Shown here piece after piece: positions 41,996 through 53,932 of a DNA stretch of 64,000 nt (the first letter of the stretch is position 1; the number at the start of each line of letters is the position of its first letter). The notes beneath the pieces were generated by a model. The model was not told where the DNA came from, ran no database searches, and saw nothing but the letters and a program-made list of their open reading frames with translations. A program made the translations under genes and the position numbers. Source of the DNA: Cordylochernes scorpioides (lineage: Eukaryota; Arthropoda; Arachnida; Pseudoscorpiones; Chernetidae). The stretch lies in contig CP092863.1 of the NCBI GenBank assembly GCA_030710605.1, positions 141,465,203-141,529,202 of the forward strand, in the 5' to 3' direction.

Positions 41996-42215
41996 ATTTG
42001 TATTATATATGTATATATTTTTTCTTTATGTATATATTTTCTTCTCTCTCTCTTTCTCTCTCTCTCTTTGATATGTAATATTGTCTAGATGACAATAAAT
42101 ATTTTTTAATTGTCAAAAAAATTGTCACACACACAAGTTAACTATAATATGTATAAATATATATATTTTTGTTTGAATGTATTTTTTATTTAACTAAAAG
42201 AAGAATATATCATAT

Positions 42216-42331
42216 GTCAGGATGGCCGAGTGGTCTAAGGCGCCAGACTCAAGAGTAAATCTTATCCCGTAGCGGGAGTTGGGTGTTCTGGTCCACTGAT
42301 GTGGGCGTGGGTTCGAATCCCACTTCTGACA
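42216..42331 (+). tRNA. trnL-CAA: tRNA-Leu(CAA) with 32-nt intron
   Basis: Identical in exons to the copies at 25 and 33 kb. It stands 90 bp downstream of the LINE. The spacer of its former divergent pair survives at 36,660-36,800, split by the LINE. The left tRNA is deleted there, and only TGACATATGTGAAAG remains. Confidence 0.93.
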
Positions 42332-42486
42332 CTTTTTTTTTTAAACAAATTTTATATATATATATTTAAAAACACACACACACACAATAGAACCACAACT
42401 TCTCTGACAAATAATTTTAAAGATAAATAGATAAAAAAAAAACTTTCAAAGGCTCTATATATACTGTAATAATTCGAACTAAAAAA

Positions 42487-42554
42487 CCCAACCCCCGCTA
42501 CGGGATAAGATTTACTCTTTAGTTTGGCGCCTTAGACCACTCGGCCATCCTGAC
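42487..42554 (-). pseudogene. tRNA-Leu 5' half relic
   Basis: The same half as 33,833-33,900: exon 1 and intron without exon 2. Here box A is intact (GCCGAGTGGTC). Confidence 0.75.
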
Positions 42555-43735
42555 ATTTAATAAAGTGTTCTTTTTAGTTTGAAAAATACATTCAAATAAA
42601 AAAATTAAATACAGTTAAACCTGTCTATAGCGCCCCCTCTAAATAGCGCCTCTCTCTCTCTATAGCGCCCGATTTTAAATACGTTGTACGATGCGATTTA
42701 CATTAAAAGTGACCTCTCTATAGCACCCTATTATGGTGCGTCCCAAGAGGGGGCGCTATAGACAGGTTTAACTGTATATTCTATTTATTAGAAATATATA
42801 AAATACAAAAATATTTATTTCACAAACAATATAAACTTTAATCTCCTTACTAGATCTATACAAGTCGAAATAAAAAACGGCGGGGAACGATCATCAAGAA
42901 TTTCGAACTTAATCTGATTTATTATAAAGCAACTTAATTTGCAAGTATTTTATGTTTCACTAAATATTTTAACTCTTCACTCAATTTGCCCGTGTGTTGA
43001 AGAGCACGAATTCAAAACTCGAGGTTGAAGTTAATAAAAGAAACTTATTGCGAAAGGATTAGCTTTTATATGTAATTTTTATTACACTTTAATTTTATTT
43101 TATAGTATAGAACACTAAGTATGTTGATACCATTTTATACTTGAGTCCTACATATTCAGTAATTGCACTACAGTTAAACCTGTCTATAGCGCCCCCCCTC
43201 TTGGGACTCACCAAAATAGGGTGCTATAGAGAGAGGGTGCTATAGACAGGTCAATTTTAATGCAAATCGCATCGACTACGTATTTAAAATCGGGCGCTAT
43301 AGAGAGGAATGCACTATTTAGAGGGGGCGCTATAGACAGGTTTAACCATATTTACCTTCAACAATCACTTTGGTTCTCCTTGTTTCAGACATTTCTACTC
43401 CATGTCAATTACCTTAAAGACCATTTTGTTGTAATATACACAGATTTGACATTATTATGGCCACACCACTATTATGGTACATCGAGAAAGCTCAAGTATA
43501 GGTTAGAGAAGTTTCCAGCTTCGCTGATGCCAACACCTGGTCCCTTTACTCCATCAGCTGGGCGTAGCTCCGTCCATCTAACATGGAGATACCAGAACTA
43601 CCAGTTTAAACACCATAGATGTTACAGAGATGGACAGATAACTTTCCACTGTTATTGCACCACGGAGTTTAGTCACCACATTTTTTATATATTAAATTTT
43701 TTTTCAAGTTATGAGAAATGTCTACATAGATAAAG
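42555..43735 (+). repeat. Segmental duplication, copy 2
   Basis: Counterpart of 35,261-36,560, without the Penelope insertion next to it. It contains Pog-2 MITEs at 42,612-42,774 and 43,171-43,348. Confidence 0.8.
43389..43733 (+). CDS. Exon-like open frame, second copy
   Basis: The same acceptor (TTGTTTCAG) and the same first 90 codons as 36,282-36,587. The end differs (FFSSYEKCLHR before the stop). The function is unknown. The near identity of the copies means conservation cannot be read from them. Confidence 0.35.
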   Translation, partial: TFLLHVNYLKDHFVVIYTDLTLLWPHHYYGTSRKLKYRLEKFPASLMPTPGPFTPSAGRSSVHLTWRYQNYQFKHHRCYRDGQITFHCYCTTEFSHHIFYILNFFSSYEKCLHR

Positions 43736-43759
43736 GTAGGATTATTGCTTTATTTAATT

Positions 43760-44560
43760 CTCCAAAATATAGCTGATACCGCGTGAAGACCAAGTTATAA
43801 AGAAGGGACTCGGTGACCTAAGGAGGGAGCTAAAAGAAAGACATTTACCTAAATGTTAACTAGACACGGTGAGGGCTCCACGTGATATCTAGATACATAA
43901 CACAGAGGGGGTTAGAGGTAGACTATACTATCTCACACCGTCATGTATTGCTACACACCCCTGAACCCAACTTCCCAATTCCGACAACTCGATGAACTCG
44001 TTGAGTTCACTATTGGACAACAAAGTGGAATGGAGCGGACTAGAGACCGAAGACAGAACTGCTGACGCTACCAACGCTGAAAGCCGGACTTTGCGTCACA
44101 CGCGAGGCCTCCCATCGGAGTTTTGCACCAGAGCCAGCAGACTAGTAATCAGTACCTAGTCCTGGGTCTGTGGAGCGAGCCAAGCTGCCGGAGGAGAAGT
44201 TGAGTACCAATCCACGTTATGTGACACAGGGTTAAAGTAGTGGGTCCTCCCGCCCAACGTGGAATGGTAAACGACCACAGCCCCTGCTATGATCATCACA
44301 GAGATGTAAGCGCTAAAACCCGCCCCGCTGTCAATAGCTACTGTCTAACACTAGCTAGATCCTGCAACAACGCCGTTAGTAGAGCTGGAACACAGGGAAG
44401 TCACGGCTCTCCATCTGGAACATCTGTTACACACAGCAGCCTAGAATTCAGACTTTATGGTCAACAGATTGCTATTGTCACCGAGTCCCTTTTTTTATTC
44501 TTGGCATTCACGCAGTTTGTAAGTTTATTATTTTTTTATTCTATATGATTCCTGGTGATT
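43760..44560. other. Unique, higher-GC stretch with an open frame at its right end
   Basis: No relative elsewhere in the window. A + frame is open across about 44,240-44,548 (including TRPAVNSYCLTLARSC) but lacks an ATG at its beginning, and I recognise nothing in it. GTAAGT at 44,519 is a possible splice donor 44 bp before the acceptor listed next. Confidence 0.3.
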
Positions 44561-44568
44561 TCAATTAG

Positions 44569-44765
44569 AAAAGAACAAAGTTTACAAGAAAAACATCTAT
44601 GACAAAAGAACTCATCACAATTTCGTTGTAAATAAACCAATTAATGGAACAGCTCTAATCAGCAACCAAGACACCAAGAACCTCAGGAAAACCTACAACT
44701 TCAACTGGCGTCATGTTGATTTCTATCAATTCAACCAATCAGTTGATCCAGTTCACATCACGTGA
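44569..44765 (+). CDS. Possible terminal exon of an unknown gene
   Basis: The acceptor TTTCAATTAG is followed by a frame of 64 codons reading through HHNFVVNKPINGTALIS and FNWRHVDFYQFNQS to TGA at 44,763. A polyadenylation hexamer AATAAA lies 218 bp further at 44,983. Codon use looks more protein-like than its neighbours. The small gap to the preceding open frame and the mismatched phase make linkage uncertain. It may be part of an unrecognised element. Confidence 0.35.
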
Positions 44766-44982
44766 TATTTATCCAACTTTTGATTGGCCTGTGGCTGATG
44801 GTGTATCAATATTTGGTGATCAAGAAAGATCAGCTTGGTCAGTCCAGCTGACATTGTCGCCCTCATCAGTAGACACCAGAGTTGACATCTGAGATTGATA
44901 CAAAATTCCTCTGTTTTAATCTCTTCGGTATTCAGGGTGAATTCTTACCTGCATTCTTCACAATATTGGTATATAAATCCAC

Positions 44983-44988
44983 AATAAA
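44983..44988 (+). terminator. Polyadenylation signal AATAAA
   Basis: Follows the possible terminal exon at 44,569-44,765. No other support. Confidence 0.35.
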
Positions 44989-44999
44989 GTTTATAATAT

Positions 45000-46215
45000 T
45001 GTCTTGATACATGTTTATTACTTCTTTCTTCCTTTCTAAATTTGCCCCAGTATTTTCTCGTATCATTAAACATTGAATTATATCAATATTTGTATCATAA
45101 TTCCTCATTTCTAATCTTTAAAGGGGAATATTTTCATTCATTATCCTTGTTATTATTTATATTTATTGTTTCGTTAATTATATTTTGTTAAATGAGCGTA
45201 TTTTATTTCTTATTTTATCATATAAAACAGAGAGAGAGATAGAATTAATTGCATTTGTTTTGTTTTGTTAACGCCAATCGGAGACCTTTCCCACAGTCAA
45301 ATTTCAATAAAATTATTACGATATATCAATGATTATTTTTCTTCAATTTACTACGTAAATATTTAAAATATTAGTTTTATTTGTAATTTAGATTATATGG
45401 ATTTAAAATATGTTTAAATATAATTATGAATGGTCATAGTTATTGAATTTTGAATTTTGTGTAATTAAAAATTAGTTTACTCCATTGTTATACTAAAAAG
45501 ATCGATTTTTTTTTTATTTTAAAAAATAAAACAATTCATATAAATAAATTTTGATAATAGAGCCATCCATAAATAAATCTTTAATTAAAAAGGCATATAT
45601 TAGATCAAAATATCATTTTTTTACCAATAAAAATGATATTTTGATCCGATTAGAATCCCCGAGGAAGATAGGCGTACAGCCACATCGAAATATTGGAAGT
45701 TATAATAAATATTTTTGATCTAAAATAAGTGTTTATCATTCAATATATATGTCTTTTAAATTAAAAAATATTAAATATAAATAAATGTAGCATTTAAATT
45801 TTATTTTGGTTAAAAACTATCGTTTTAATATTAAGAAGCATGAATTTATCTATAAAGGGAATAGCTCTACCTTGGATTTTCTATATCATTTATATATTCA
45901 CCTTCTTATAAAATGGCTAACAAAATAATTTTTGATATTTCTTCATATATTATAAAAATTAGTAATAGAAAACTTTCATGAATGCTGTAATGATCCAATC
46001 TTTATGAAGCGGGAGTATATGTTCTAATAATATTTTATTAAGGGGGAATTACACTCGAATAAACATCTATTTGGAAAATATCTTCATCTCATTTGAAACC
46101 GCTATCATTAGATGGTGTTGTAATTTGTGGCATTTAAAGATATGGAGATTCATTCACCATTCTGAAAAAAATAAATGGTTTAGATAACCATTCAAATATT
46201 TCTCTTTTCTGGAAA
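45000..46215. other. AT-rich stretch with one palindrome
   Basis: At 45,602-45,646, GATCAAAATATCATTTTT and its inverse form a hairpin. The block 'aaaggcatatattagatcaa' recurs at 54,545. Otherwise nothing coding is seen. Confidence 0.45.
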
Positions 46216-46219
46216 TAGT

Positions 46220-46740
46220 GATAATAAGGACGAACTTTTACAAATAAAATGAACTTTCTACTGACCATAATGCGATGAAAAATAGTGGGAGAGCTTGGCC
46301 CATCATTGGGTAATCCTCTCAGATGTTTTTGTCAATTTAATTCTCCTTTTAGAGCTCTAATACTATTGTACGATTCTGGTTGTATATGCTATACACTGAA
46401 GGGTGGAATCTTAGATATGATATTTTAACAAACTATAGACATAAGCTTATAGGACAGTAGATTTACATACACTTATGGACAAAACTTATGGAAATTTCAC
46501 CTTTTAACATGTATATCGGGGTTCAGACAATAGCTCTGAAATATATTACAGTGACCTTTATTGAAGACATACAAGATAACTAAATGTGACCAAAATTGTC
46601 TCTGTTTCCTTAAAAAAAATGCAATGGCGACATAAAAGATTTTCCACCTCTTTGAGTTTTGTCAATGAGTGTATAAATATTTGCATCGAGCAATGCTCTT
46701 CCGCAAACAATAGAGAAAAGACACAGTTAGGCATAAATTC
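46220..46740. repeat. R3 copy, interrupted by a Tc1-like MITE
   Basis: R3 blocks 'gagagcttggcccatcattg' and 'agagctctaatactattgta' lie left of the insert. 'tgcatcgagcaatgctcttc' lies right of it at 46,681. Confidence 0.65.
46470..46671. repeat. Tc1-like MITE
   Basis: Left CACTTATGGACAAAACTTAT and right 'agttttgtcaatgagtg' are inverted termini with TA on both sides (46,468-69, 46,672-73). Confidence 0.7.
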
Positions 46741-46979
46741 ATCGTAGGTAATATAATAGACGTTTGTGTTTTATTAGTAAAGGAAACATTCGCTCTCTTA
46801 ATAGTTCTATTCCTTAACTATAGATGGCGCGTGTTATTGCCTTGTAATCAAATCTCTATATAAATAGTTACGACTTCATTGATGTCACTTTGAGATGAAC
46901 ATTCGGGATTGAGGACTGATATTTTCACCAACTTGGGAAAAAGGCTTAGATAACCATGTAGATAGCATGTAGATAGATA

Positions 46980-49900
46980 TTTTCCTCTTTAGTAGAATGG
47001 ATGAAAGGGATCTATGACACCCCTAGAGCAATCCTCATCCCCCCTATCGACCATGGCGTCAACCATGATTCATCCTCTGGCCCCCCCCTTAGTCCCACTG
47101 AATCATCAGGGTCCGCCCCTTAACCCCCCCTTTGCAATGATGCCAACCTAGTTTTGACTTTCCCCCACATCAATGCTTTCCCTTCTCTTGTATTTGGCTT
47201 AATAATTCGATGACCAAGTTGTGAAAGTATTTGTTAAATCCATCTCATTTCTAAGAAACAAGAATTTAGTCCGCGTTATACTTTAGATTAGAAAAAAAAA
47301 GCTTTATTAACTGATTGTTTTTTTGTAACTAGAATGTAGATGGAAACAAGGTAAAAGTAAAAAAGGAATATCTCTTGTAGTAAAATAATGCCAGAAAGAG
47401 CATTTCTACAAGTTTCAATTGAACGTTACAAATTGGAAAAACAAGAAATGTCTTCGTTCCCAAGTGTTATATATAGGTATTTTTAAAAATCAAATAATGA
47501 AGTAAAACGGCTATCAAAAGATAATTTAACATTTATCAATGCTATTGAGTTTATAAAATACTCAGAATTTAAAAAATAACAATCCCTCAACATAAAAGAT
47601 TTTTTTTTTCTACAGATATTTATGAGCCTTTTTCTAATCTTAAAAATTTCGTTTATTTTTACATTTCTGATGGTGTTCAACTTATTCAAAAATCAGAAAA
47701 TCCCTGAAATCATTTTTTTTTAATTGCTTTCATGCATTTAATTTAAACTCTATTTATAGTTGCCACACGAATCACTAATTAAATTGTTAGAACAACGATC
47801 TCATTGGATTTTTTAAAATCAATAAAAATCTATTAATACACAATACAATATACTTAAAATCGTTATGTATAAAATTGTAAAATAAATAAATATATAAATC
47901 CCATAAAAATCATTTTATTACAATAAATACAATATATTAAAAAATTGACATCAAAATATTTTACACATTATAAAATAGAACCTCACATTCATACGATTAA
48001 AAAAATTAGTAAAAACATTTCATTTATAGAAATTTTTTTCTACTTAGTCAAAGATGTTCATTCTTTTTAAAATTGAAACTCATTTCCTTTATTAGAATAG
48101 TTAAAAAACTGAAATCTTTCATTTATATGAATATTTTTTTAAAAATTTAATCAAACAGATTCAATATAAAATTCATTTGAATTAATTATTAGTATAAAAT
48201 ATGATTCTATATGAGAATTTTGTAAAGGTTACATTATGTATTACCGATTTCTTTGAATTTATTCGAGGTTCTATATATTTTATTAATCCTTAATAAAGTT
48301 TTAGAAAAACTTTCATACAAGCGATCTTTCACTTATTATTTATTGAAAATATTTCTTATAATATTATATAAATGTTGTTTTTAAGATGAGAACTATTTCA
48401 GAAAAGAAAAATATAGCAATGGAACTCTATAATTTCTACAGATCAATTGTAAATAGATTCATACACAAAAGAGGTAGTGAGGAAAGTTTTAGAACAGATG
48501 TGTAAATAAATCCCTTTTCAAACAAAGGCTCACGTACACATGGGGAAAGGGAGAAATTATTACTGTATTATTTTGTTGTTGTATGGCGAATACATACAGG
48601 GCAATGGGCCCTAATAAAAGCCTTTTTGTTTTTGTTGTTGTTGTATATAAATGTTGTTTTATATCGTTTGCTTACAAATAAATGATGATAATTTTTATAC
48701 GTATGATGTTTTCATACAATTCTATTTTCAATATCAAGGACATATCTATAAATTATAAACGAAATACTTCAATTAAATTAATATTATTTTAGATATATAG
48801 GCACTCTTTTTTTTAGTTAAGAATATTTGAAATATAAAGAGAATATATAATATAGAAGAAAATATACAATTGATATAATGCTTGAGTATTCATTTTTTTA
48901 CATATAAAATTGACATTAATACATATATATATATACAATAAGTTAGCAGTCTTAAAATCACTTATGAATATAAAATATGATTATATTTATAAAAATGGTG
49001 TTTAAAATATATATTTACAATTTTTACATTAAATATAATAAGGATTTTAAATAATGTAGACGTGTAATGAGAGCATATATAAGAGATAACAGAGGAAAAA
49101 ATAAGTGAAAAGTAAACTTATTAGTTATTTATAAGAAAATAATGTTATATATATTATTTATGTTATTATTAAAGTTAATAATGTGTTTATTGTGTGAGAT
49201 ACACACGCGCCTTTGTGTATAACTTAACTTTGCCTTTAGGTTTTAGCCTACCAGTAAATTCAAAAACTTGTTCAATGATTTTTCGATAAAATTGTAAAGC
49301 CTAAATTTTGAATTTTAGATTTCAAGATGAAAGTAGTAAGAAAATAAAAATGTTCTATTGAAATAAATATGGCGAATTTCAACATGAATATCCTTTAAAT
49401 ATAAAAATCTAAAACTTTATTTAAAAAATCCATATTGGATTTTTTTATATGAAACTCTGGGATATTCTATGATAAAAGGTTTTGTTACTTCTTTCCATTT
49501 ATGGTCGTATGGAAATTTCCATATTTTATCATAAACCCAACAGTGTGTATATATAGTTTATTAGCATATCATAATTACATAATTATAATTTATCTGCATT
49601 AAAAACTATAATATGGTATTTCGTATAAAAAAAAGTTTGGCCATCATCCAATAATAATAAGTCAGATGAAAATCCTAGTCATTCACAGCTAACCAATCAA
49701 AAGAGAGTCTGTCTCCAACACTTGAAGGTTTATAAATAGACCAAGGCTGAAACTCTTGGGATTCAATTTGTTTTTAAACCGCTTGGCGACACAGTTTTCT
49801 ACATTGATTGGGGCGTGTTCCAGTCTTACTGAATAATTATCGGTGTCTTTTGGGAACGTTCGTGTACGTTCGTTTGGTTAATAATTTTAATTTGAAATGA

Positions 49901-51290
49901 AAATTTCGCCACATTTTATACTATAATGAATTGTATTATTCTTTATGCAACATACTTTGTATTTATTGATGTATAATATTCAATTATTCTTTGATTTTTC
50001 ATCATAGTTAGGCAGTCGGCAACACTGTACTTGCTATCTTTTCTCTAAATTTGCATAAGTTATTTTTTTTGTTTATATATTATGGTTAACTTTGTTGTAA
50101 TTTAATTAAATATTAAAACACAAAGTGTTGACTTTGCTTAGAATTATTAATGAAACCGATTCCAATAATTATTAATTAAACATTATATTTATTGATTTAC
50201 AAGAGAGAGAACAAAATATAAAAGGGAAACTAATATTAAAACAAAGGAACTTTTTTTCTGTTTTGGTAAGCGCCTATTTACCTGTGAGCTTACACACACT
50301 CTGTGGTAACAAATAATTAATATATGTACAACACAAAGTATTGTGTCTATCCCTTATTTCTAAATAGGAAACGTTCACATTAAAGTATCAATAATTAAAA
50401 AAAAACCTTTTAACTCAATATTTATAAAATATTTTTAAAAAACGACCTATATAATTAGAAAACAAAGGAATATACGAGTACAACTTTTTATCTTTTAAAC
50501 CTAATATATAAAATAATGTTAAAATTATTGTAATATATGGGTATGTTAATGTTATTTTTAAATTAAAGTGAGAATGTATCGAATATTTTTTACCAATATG
50601 TAAATCTTATAGGATCAATGGGCACTTATGGATGCCTAGATTTTAAAAGGCACAACGTGTTTAGCATAAAAATAGATAGAAATAATGAGCATATATATTA
50701 TATAAATATAAGAATAAATTATTCCTGTAGAATTCTTTGTAAATATTAAATGACGTACAAGTATCAAAGGCACTCTAATTATAAAAACTTTAGAAAGAAG
50801 ACTGTAATCTGAAAAGGAATTTCCTTGAAATTTTTAATAAAAGTAGGAAAGAAAAATTTACATAATTAATATCAAATTTAGGAGAAAATATTCACTTTTG
50901 GAAATATATATTGAAAATTTGTTTAGCGTTAATATAGATGTTTTAAATCTCTACCTAAATTTGGATTTAAATGAAAAGGTTTGTTTAAAAAGATATGTAT
51001 TTAATTTCAGAAAATTAAATTCATGAATTGATTAATAATAATATTATTCGAAAATTTAATTTTTAAAAACCCTCCTTCATCATATATTTAAAATTCATAT
51101 AAAAATAACAGCAATTTGATCTGAATATATTTCTTAAGACCTTAATTTTATGAATATGTTTTTTAAATATATAATTTTTTGAGAAATATAATATTATTAT
51201 AAAGAAAAGTTGAATTATACAATTTCTACTTATATCTATCCAATTATTATTGAGTATGCAATTAATTGTATACCAATTTAATATAATTAT
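46980..51290. other. Unique AT-rich region, nearly free of repeats
   Basis: It contains a C-rich patch at 47,020-47,130, a LINE-type tail at 48,580-48,650 (GGGCCCTAATAAAAGCC with TTG repeats) and a promoter-like block at 49,690-49,900. None of the SINE or MITE families of the rest of the window is present. There are no long frames. Confidence 0.5.
49693..49775 (+). promoter_or_regulatory. Candidate RNA polymerase II core promoter
   Basis: CCAATCA at 49,694 is followed by TTTATAAATAG at about 49,729. An initiator-like ATTCAATTTG lies about 35 bases after the TATA box, and then a moderate-GC stretch to about 49,880. No downstream coding exon was recognised. Confidence 0.35.
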
Positions 51291-51292
51291 TA

Positions 51293-51569
51293 CTCTAGTC
51301 CAGGGGTGGCGAACGTGCGGCCTTAAGGCCGCATGTGGCCTTTTCTTGCCCAAGTTGTGGTCTTTTCTTAAATTCAAAACTATAATTTTTGTTTCGCAGT
51401 TTTCAATTACTTTCATTATTTTATTGAAAATATCTAGTACGAATGTCATATATTATATAATATATATAATATTTATATATATATATATATAAATATGCGG
51501 CCTTCTCAAAAATGGTAAAATGAAAATTGGCCTTCTAATATAAAAAGGTTCGCCACCCCTGCTCTAGTC
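51293..51569. repeat. hAT-type MITE with 8-bp target duplication
   Basis: The element is 51,301-51,561: CAGGGGTGGCGAACGTGCGG at the left and GGTTCGCCACCCCTG at the right. Both sides are flanked by the exact 8-bp duplication CTCTAGTC. The termini and 8-bp duplication are those of hAT transposons. 261 bp, no frame. Confidence 0.92.
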
Positions 51570-53040
51570 TATATATATCAATCAAAAACACAAAACAGAA
51601 TAAGATAAAATAGATAAATAGGTGAAGATTGAAAATAAACACAGTAGAGAGAGACCTTTAAAAAAACTTTAAAATAAATATATATATATATACAATTTTC
51701 TACAAAAAAATTACACACACCAGATTAGATATATATTTTACATTATTTCATATTGCACCTGCGCCAGCCCTTCGTTGTTTTAAATGTGCATATATGTTTT
51801 TTAAAGTATTATCAGTGATATATATTATATAGTAAGTGCTTTTAGATATTTTTAATAAATATACATATATTAATACTTGAGTAATATTTTCAAAAGAATT
51901 GTTGTAAGGCGAGTATTAAAATTTAAATCAAAATATTATTCACAATTTTATGATACAATGTTTATATAATATATATACATATCCTTTCTTTTTTACGCTA
52001 TATGAAATTATAACAATTTTTTCTATTTACATATATCGATAATTATTATATTCAAACGATAATTAAAAAAAAACTTATAACTAGAAAAAAAAACTGATTT
52101 TTATATACTTCCAAAGAAAAATCACAGATAAAATTTTTAATAAGAATAATATATAAGAAAAAATTAATGTTTTAAATTAAAATTGTGTTAACTAAAAAAA
52201 TATTTTATAAATCTCTGATATATAGGTTTTTTTTTAAATAGTGAAATGGTAATTTTCAACCTCTGTACACTTGAAGTAAATATACGATTATTGTATATTC
52301 ACGTTTAAAATATATGAAATGTGCATTTAGGTTAAATGATTATTTGATATTCATGTGTTGGAATTGTAAAAAAATGAACTTTTAGCTTTATTCTGAATAC
52401 AGTAGAACTTGGATAATTCAAATGTCTTTAATTCGAAAACGTTTTTAATTGGAATATTTATCTTGGTTCCTAGAATTTCCTATAAATAGAATTTTCATTT
52501 TTAATTCAAATTTTTGGATAATTCGAAATTTCTTTTGGTCCCTTAGGCTTCAAATTAATTAAGTTCGACTATATTTAAAAACAAATTAGAAGTTTTATTT
52601 CTCTAATTATATATTTTGTACATTATTTATACATACAGATAATATATTTTAGACGAAAATTCAAATTCAGTTTTACGGATAAATAATTATTTTTTATGTG
52701 AATATTAAAATAATAATAATAAATTTTAAAAAATAATATTTATTTTTTTTAACAAAGAAACACTGATTTTATTTTAATATAAAATTAAATTTTATATTAT
52801 TATTTAGAAATTATTTTAACTAAAATGAAAAAGATTTCAAAAAATAACAAAGATATATTCAAATAAGTGAACTTTTGTATATGTGTGATGTTATTTTTAA
52901 TTTAATCTACAATTCAAATCATTTCATCTTTAAATAATGATGATAATAAAACGTGCGAAAGTAGATGAATATATATGCGTATAGATTGTGAAAAGGTAAA
53001 AAAAAAAATCTACAAAATGATAGTGTAGTGAAGTAATTGT
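51570..53040. other. AT-rich stretch with one pogo-like MITE
   Basis: At 52,400-52,571, CAGTAGAACTTGGATAATTC pairs imperfectly with 'ttaattaagttcgacta', in the style of pogo elements. Nothing else is recognised. Confidence 0.5.
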
Positions 53041-53054
53041 AGATACATTAGGAA

Positions 53055-53932
53055 TTAGCGCTTGGGTATCTTACCGATGACAGGAGTAGGTTCAATGGTA
53101 GCTGGTAGATCTGTAGATTCCGGGGCAACTACTGCACTTGACTTACGTTTACGTACGCAGAGTCCATGTACAAGAGATGCAGTAGCAAGGGATACATCAG
53201 GTTCAAAGCAGGAATGACATAACGGTCTTAATCCCATCATTAAAGCTAGAATCCAAGATGCCCATTGAGCTGCTTCATGATCACATAGACCTTCAGGAGC
53301 AATTCCAATTCCAAGAAGCGGAGCCGCACCTAATGTCCAACATGCTAATGTAGGACACATCCTCGGTTTACGTGCCAATCCAACCAAATCAGCAATACCA
53401 TGTAAGATAAGAAGAGTAAGTCCAGCTCCCACAAAACCAACAGGCCAGAGTCGAGGAACAGGACTACAGTAACCAGCCCAAAGATTCCATCCACCAAGAG
53501 GTACAGCAGCCATAGCAAGTCCTTCAATCCAACACCCAGCCATCAGAAGTCCAGCTACCACTTTACCAACATCAGGTCGGAATACCACCAACGTGGTAAG
53601 CGGGGTGAAGACAAAGATGACCAATAAGGCAATGCCTGATGGTATAGCCATACACAGCCGGTATTCCACCGTCGGCCAGTCCAGCAACAACAGACTGGCA
53701 TGCCACCACGGCAAGACGGATGACAGCATCCCCACGATGCATAGCTGAAGTAGCAGGACATTCTTGAAGGATCGTACCAGACCGTGGCTCAGCAGAACCC
53801 AAAGTTGAAGTAGATTCAGCAGGAATGTAGTGGTTCCAACCACTGCGGCCATCACCAGGAAAGTCTTCTGGGTATCAGCGGACAGTTGGAAAAGACTGCA
53901 GTTGCTTGGCAACATCATCTTGGACATATTCT
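53055..53932 (-). CDS. Seven-transmembrane receptor-like protein (degenerate class A GPCR), intronless or last exon
   Basis: The frame of 290 codons runs from the ATG at 53,925-27 to the stop at 53,055-57. TGTGTGTGCAG directly precedes position 53,932, so the frame may instead be a 3' exon. Counting from that ATG, hydrophobic segments lie at about 23-46, 55-81, 93-117, 121-144, 161-182, 194-212 and 222-241. An N-glycosylation site (NCS) stands before the first. Class A features are a Cys before TM3 (EYRLC), a Cys after TM4 (GYCSP) as disulphide partner, and CW in TM6. The DRY motif is replaced by FRP and NPxxY by RPLCHSC. Intracellular loop 3 is about ten residues, and the tail is basic (KRKSS) then Pro/Thr-rich. 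Codon use is far richer in GC than the flanks. I cannot name a ligand or subfamily. Confidence 0.7.

Larger units (their letters stand above)
36802..42125 (+). mobile_element. Tx1/L1-lineage LINE (5.3 kb) inserted in an AC microsatellite
   Basis: GC-rich element in AT-rich surroundings, with CACACACAC at both edges (36,793-36,801 and 42,126-42,134). The flanks outside align with the uninterrupted locus at 32,940-33,000 (CATATACACACACAAGTTAA). ORF1 and ORF2 overlap as ATGA. The 3' UTR is short with CT runs and ends in 'ttaattgtcaaaaaaattgt' without a long A tail. Confidence 0.85.

Noticed and set aside
36802-42125. Assignment of the LINE to the R1 clade, whose Waldo family also inserts near AC repeats
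   Set aside because: The RT segments (DYRVLAAIL, RQGC..SAALF) and the ZCCHC-type ORF1 look more like Tx1/L1. A tree is needed to be certain, so I keep the Tx1-like label as provisional.
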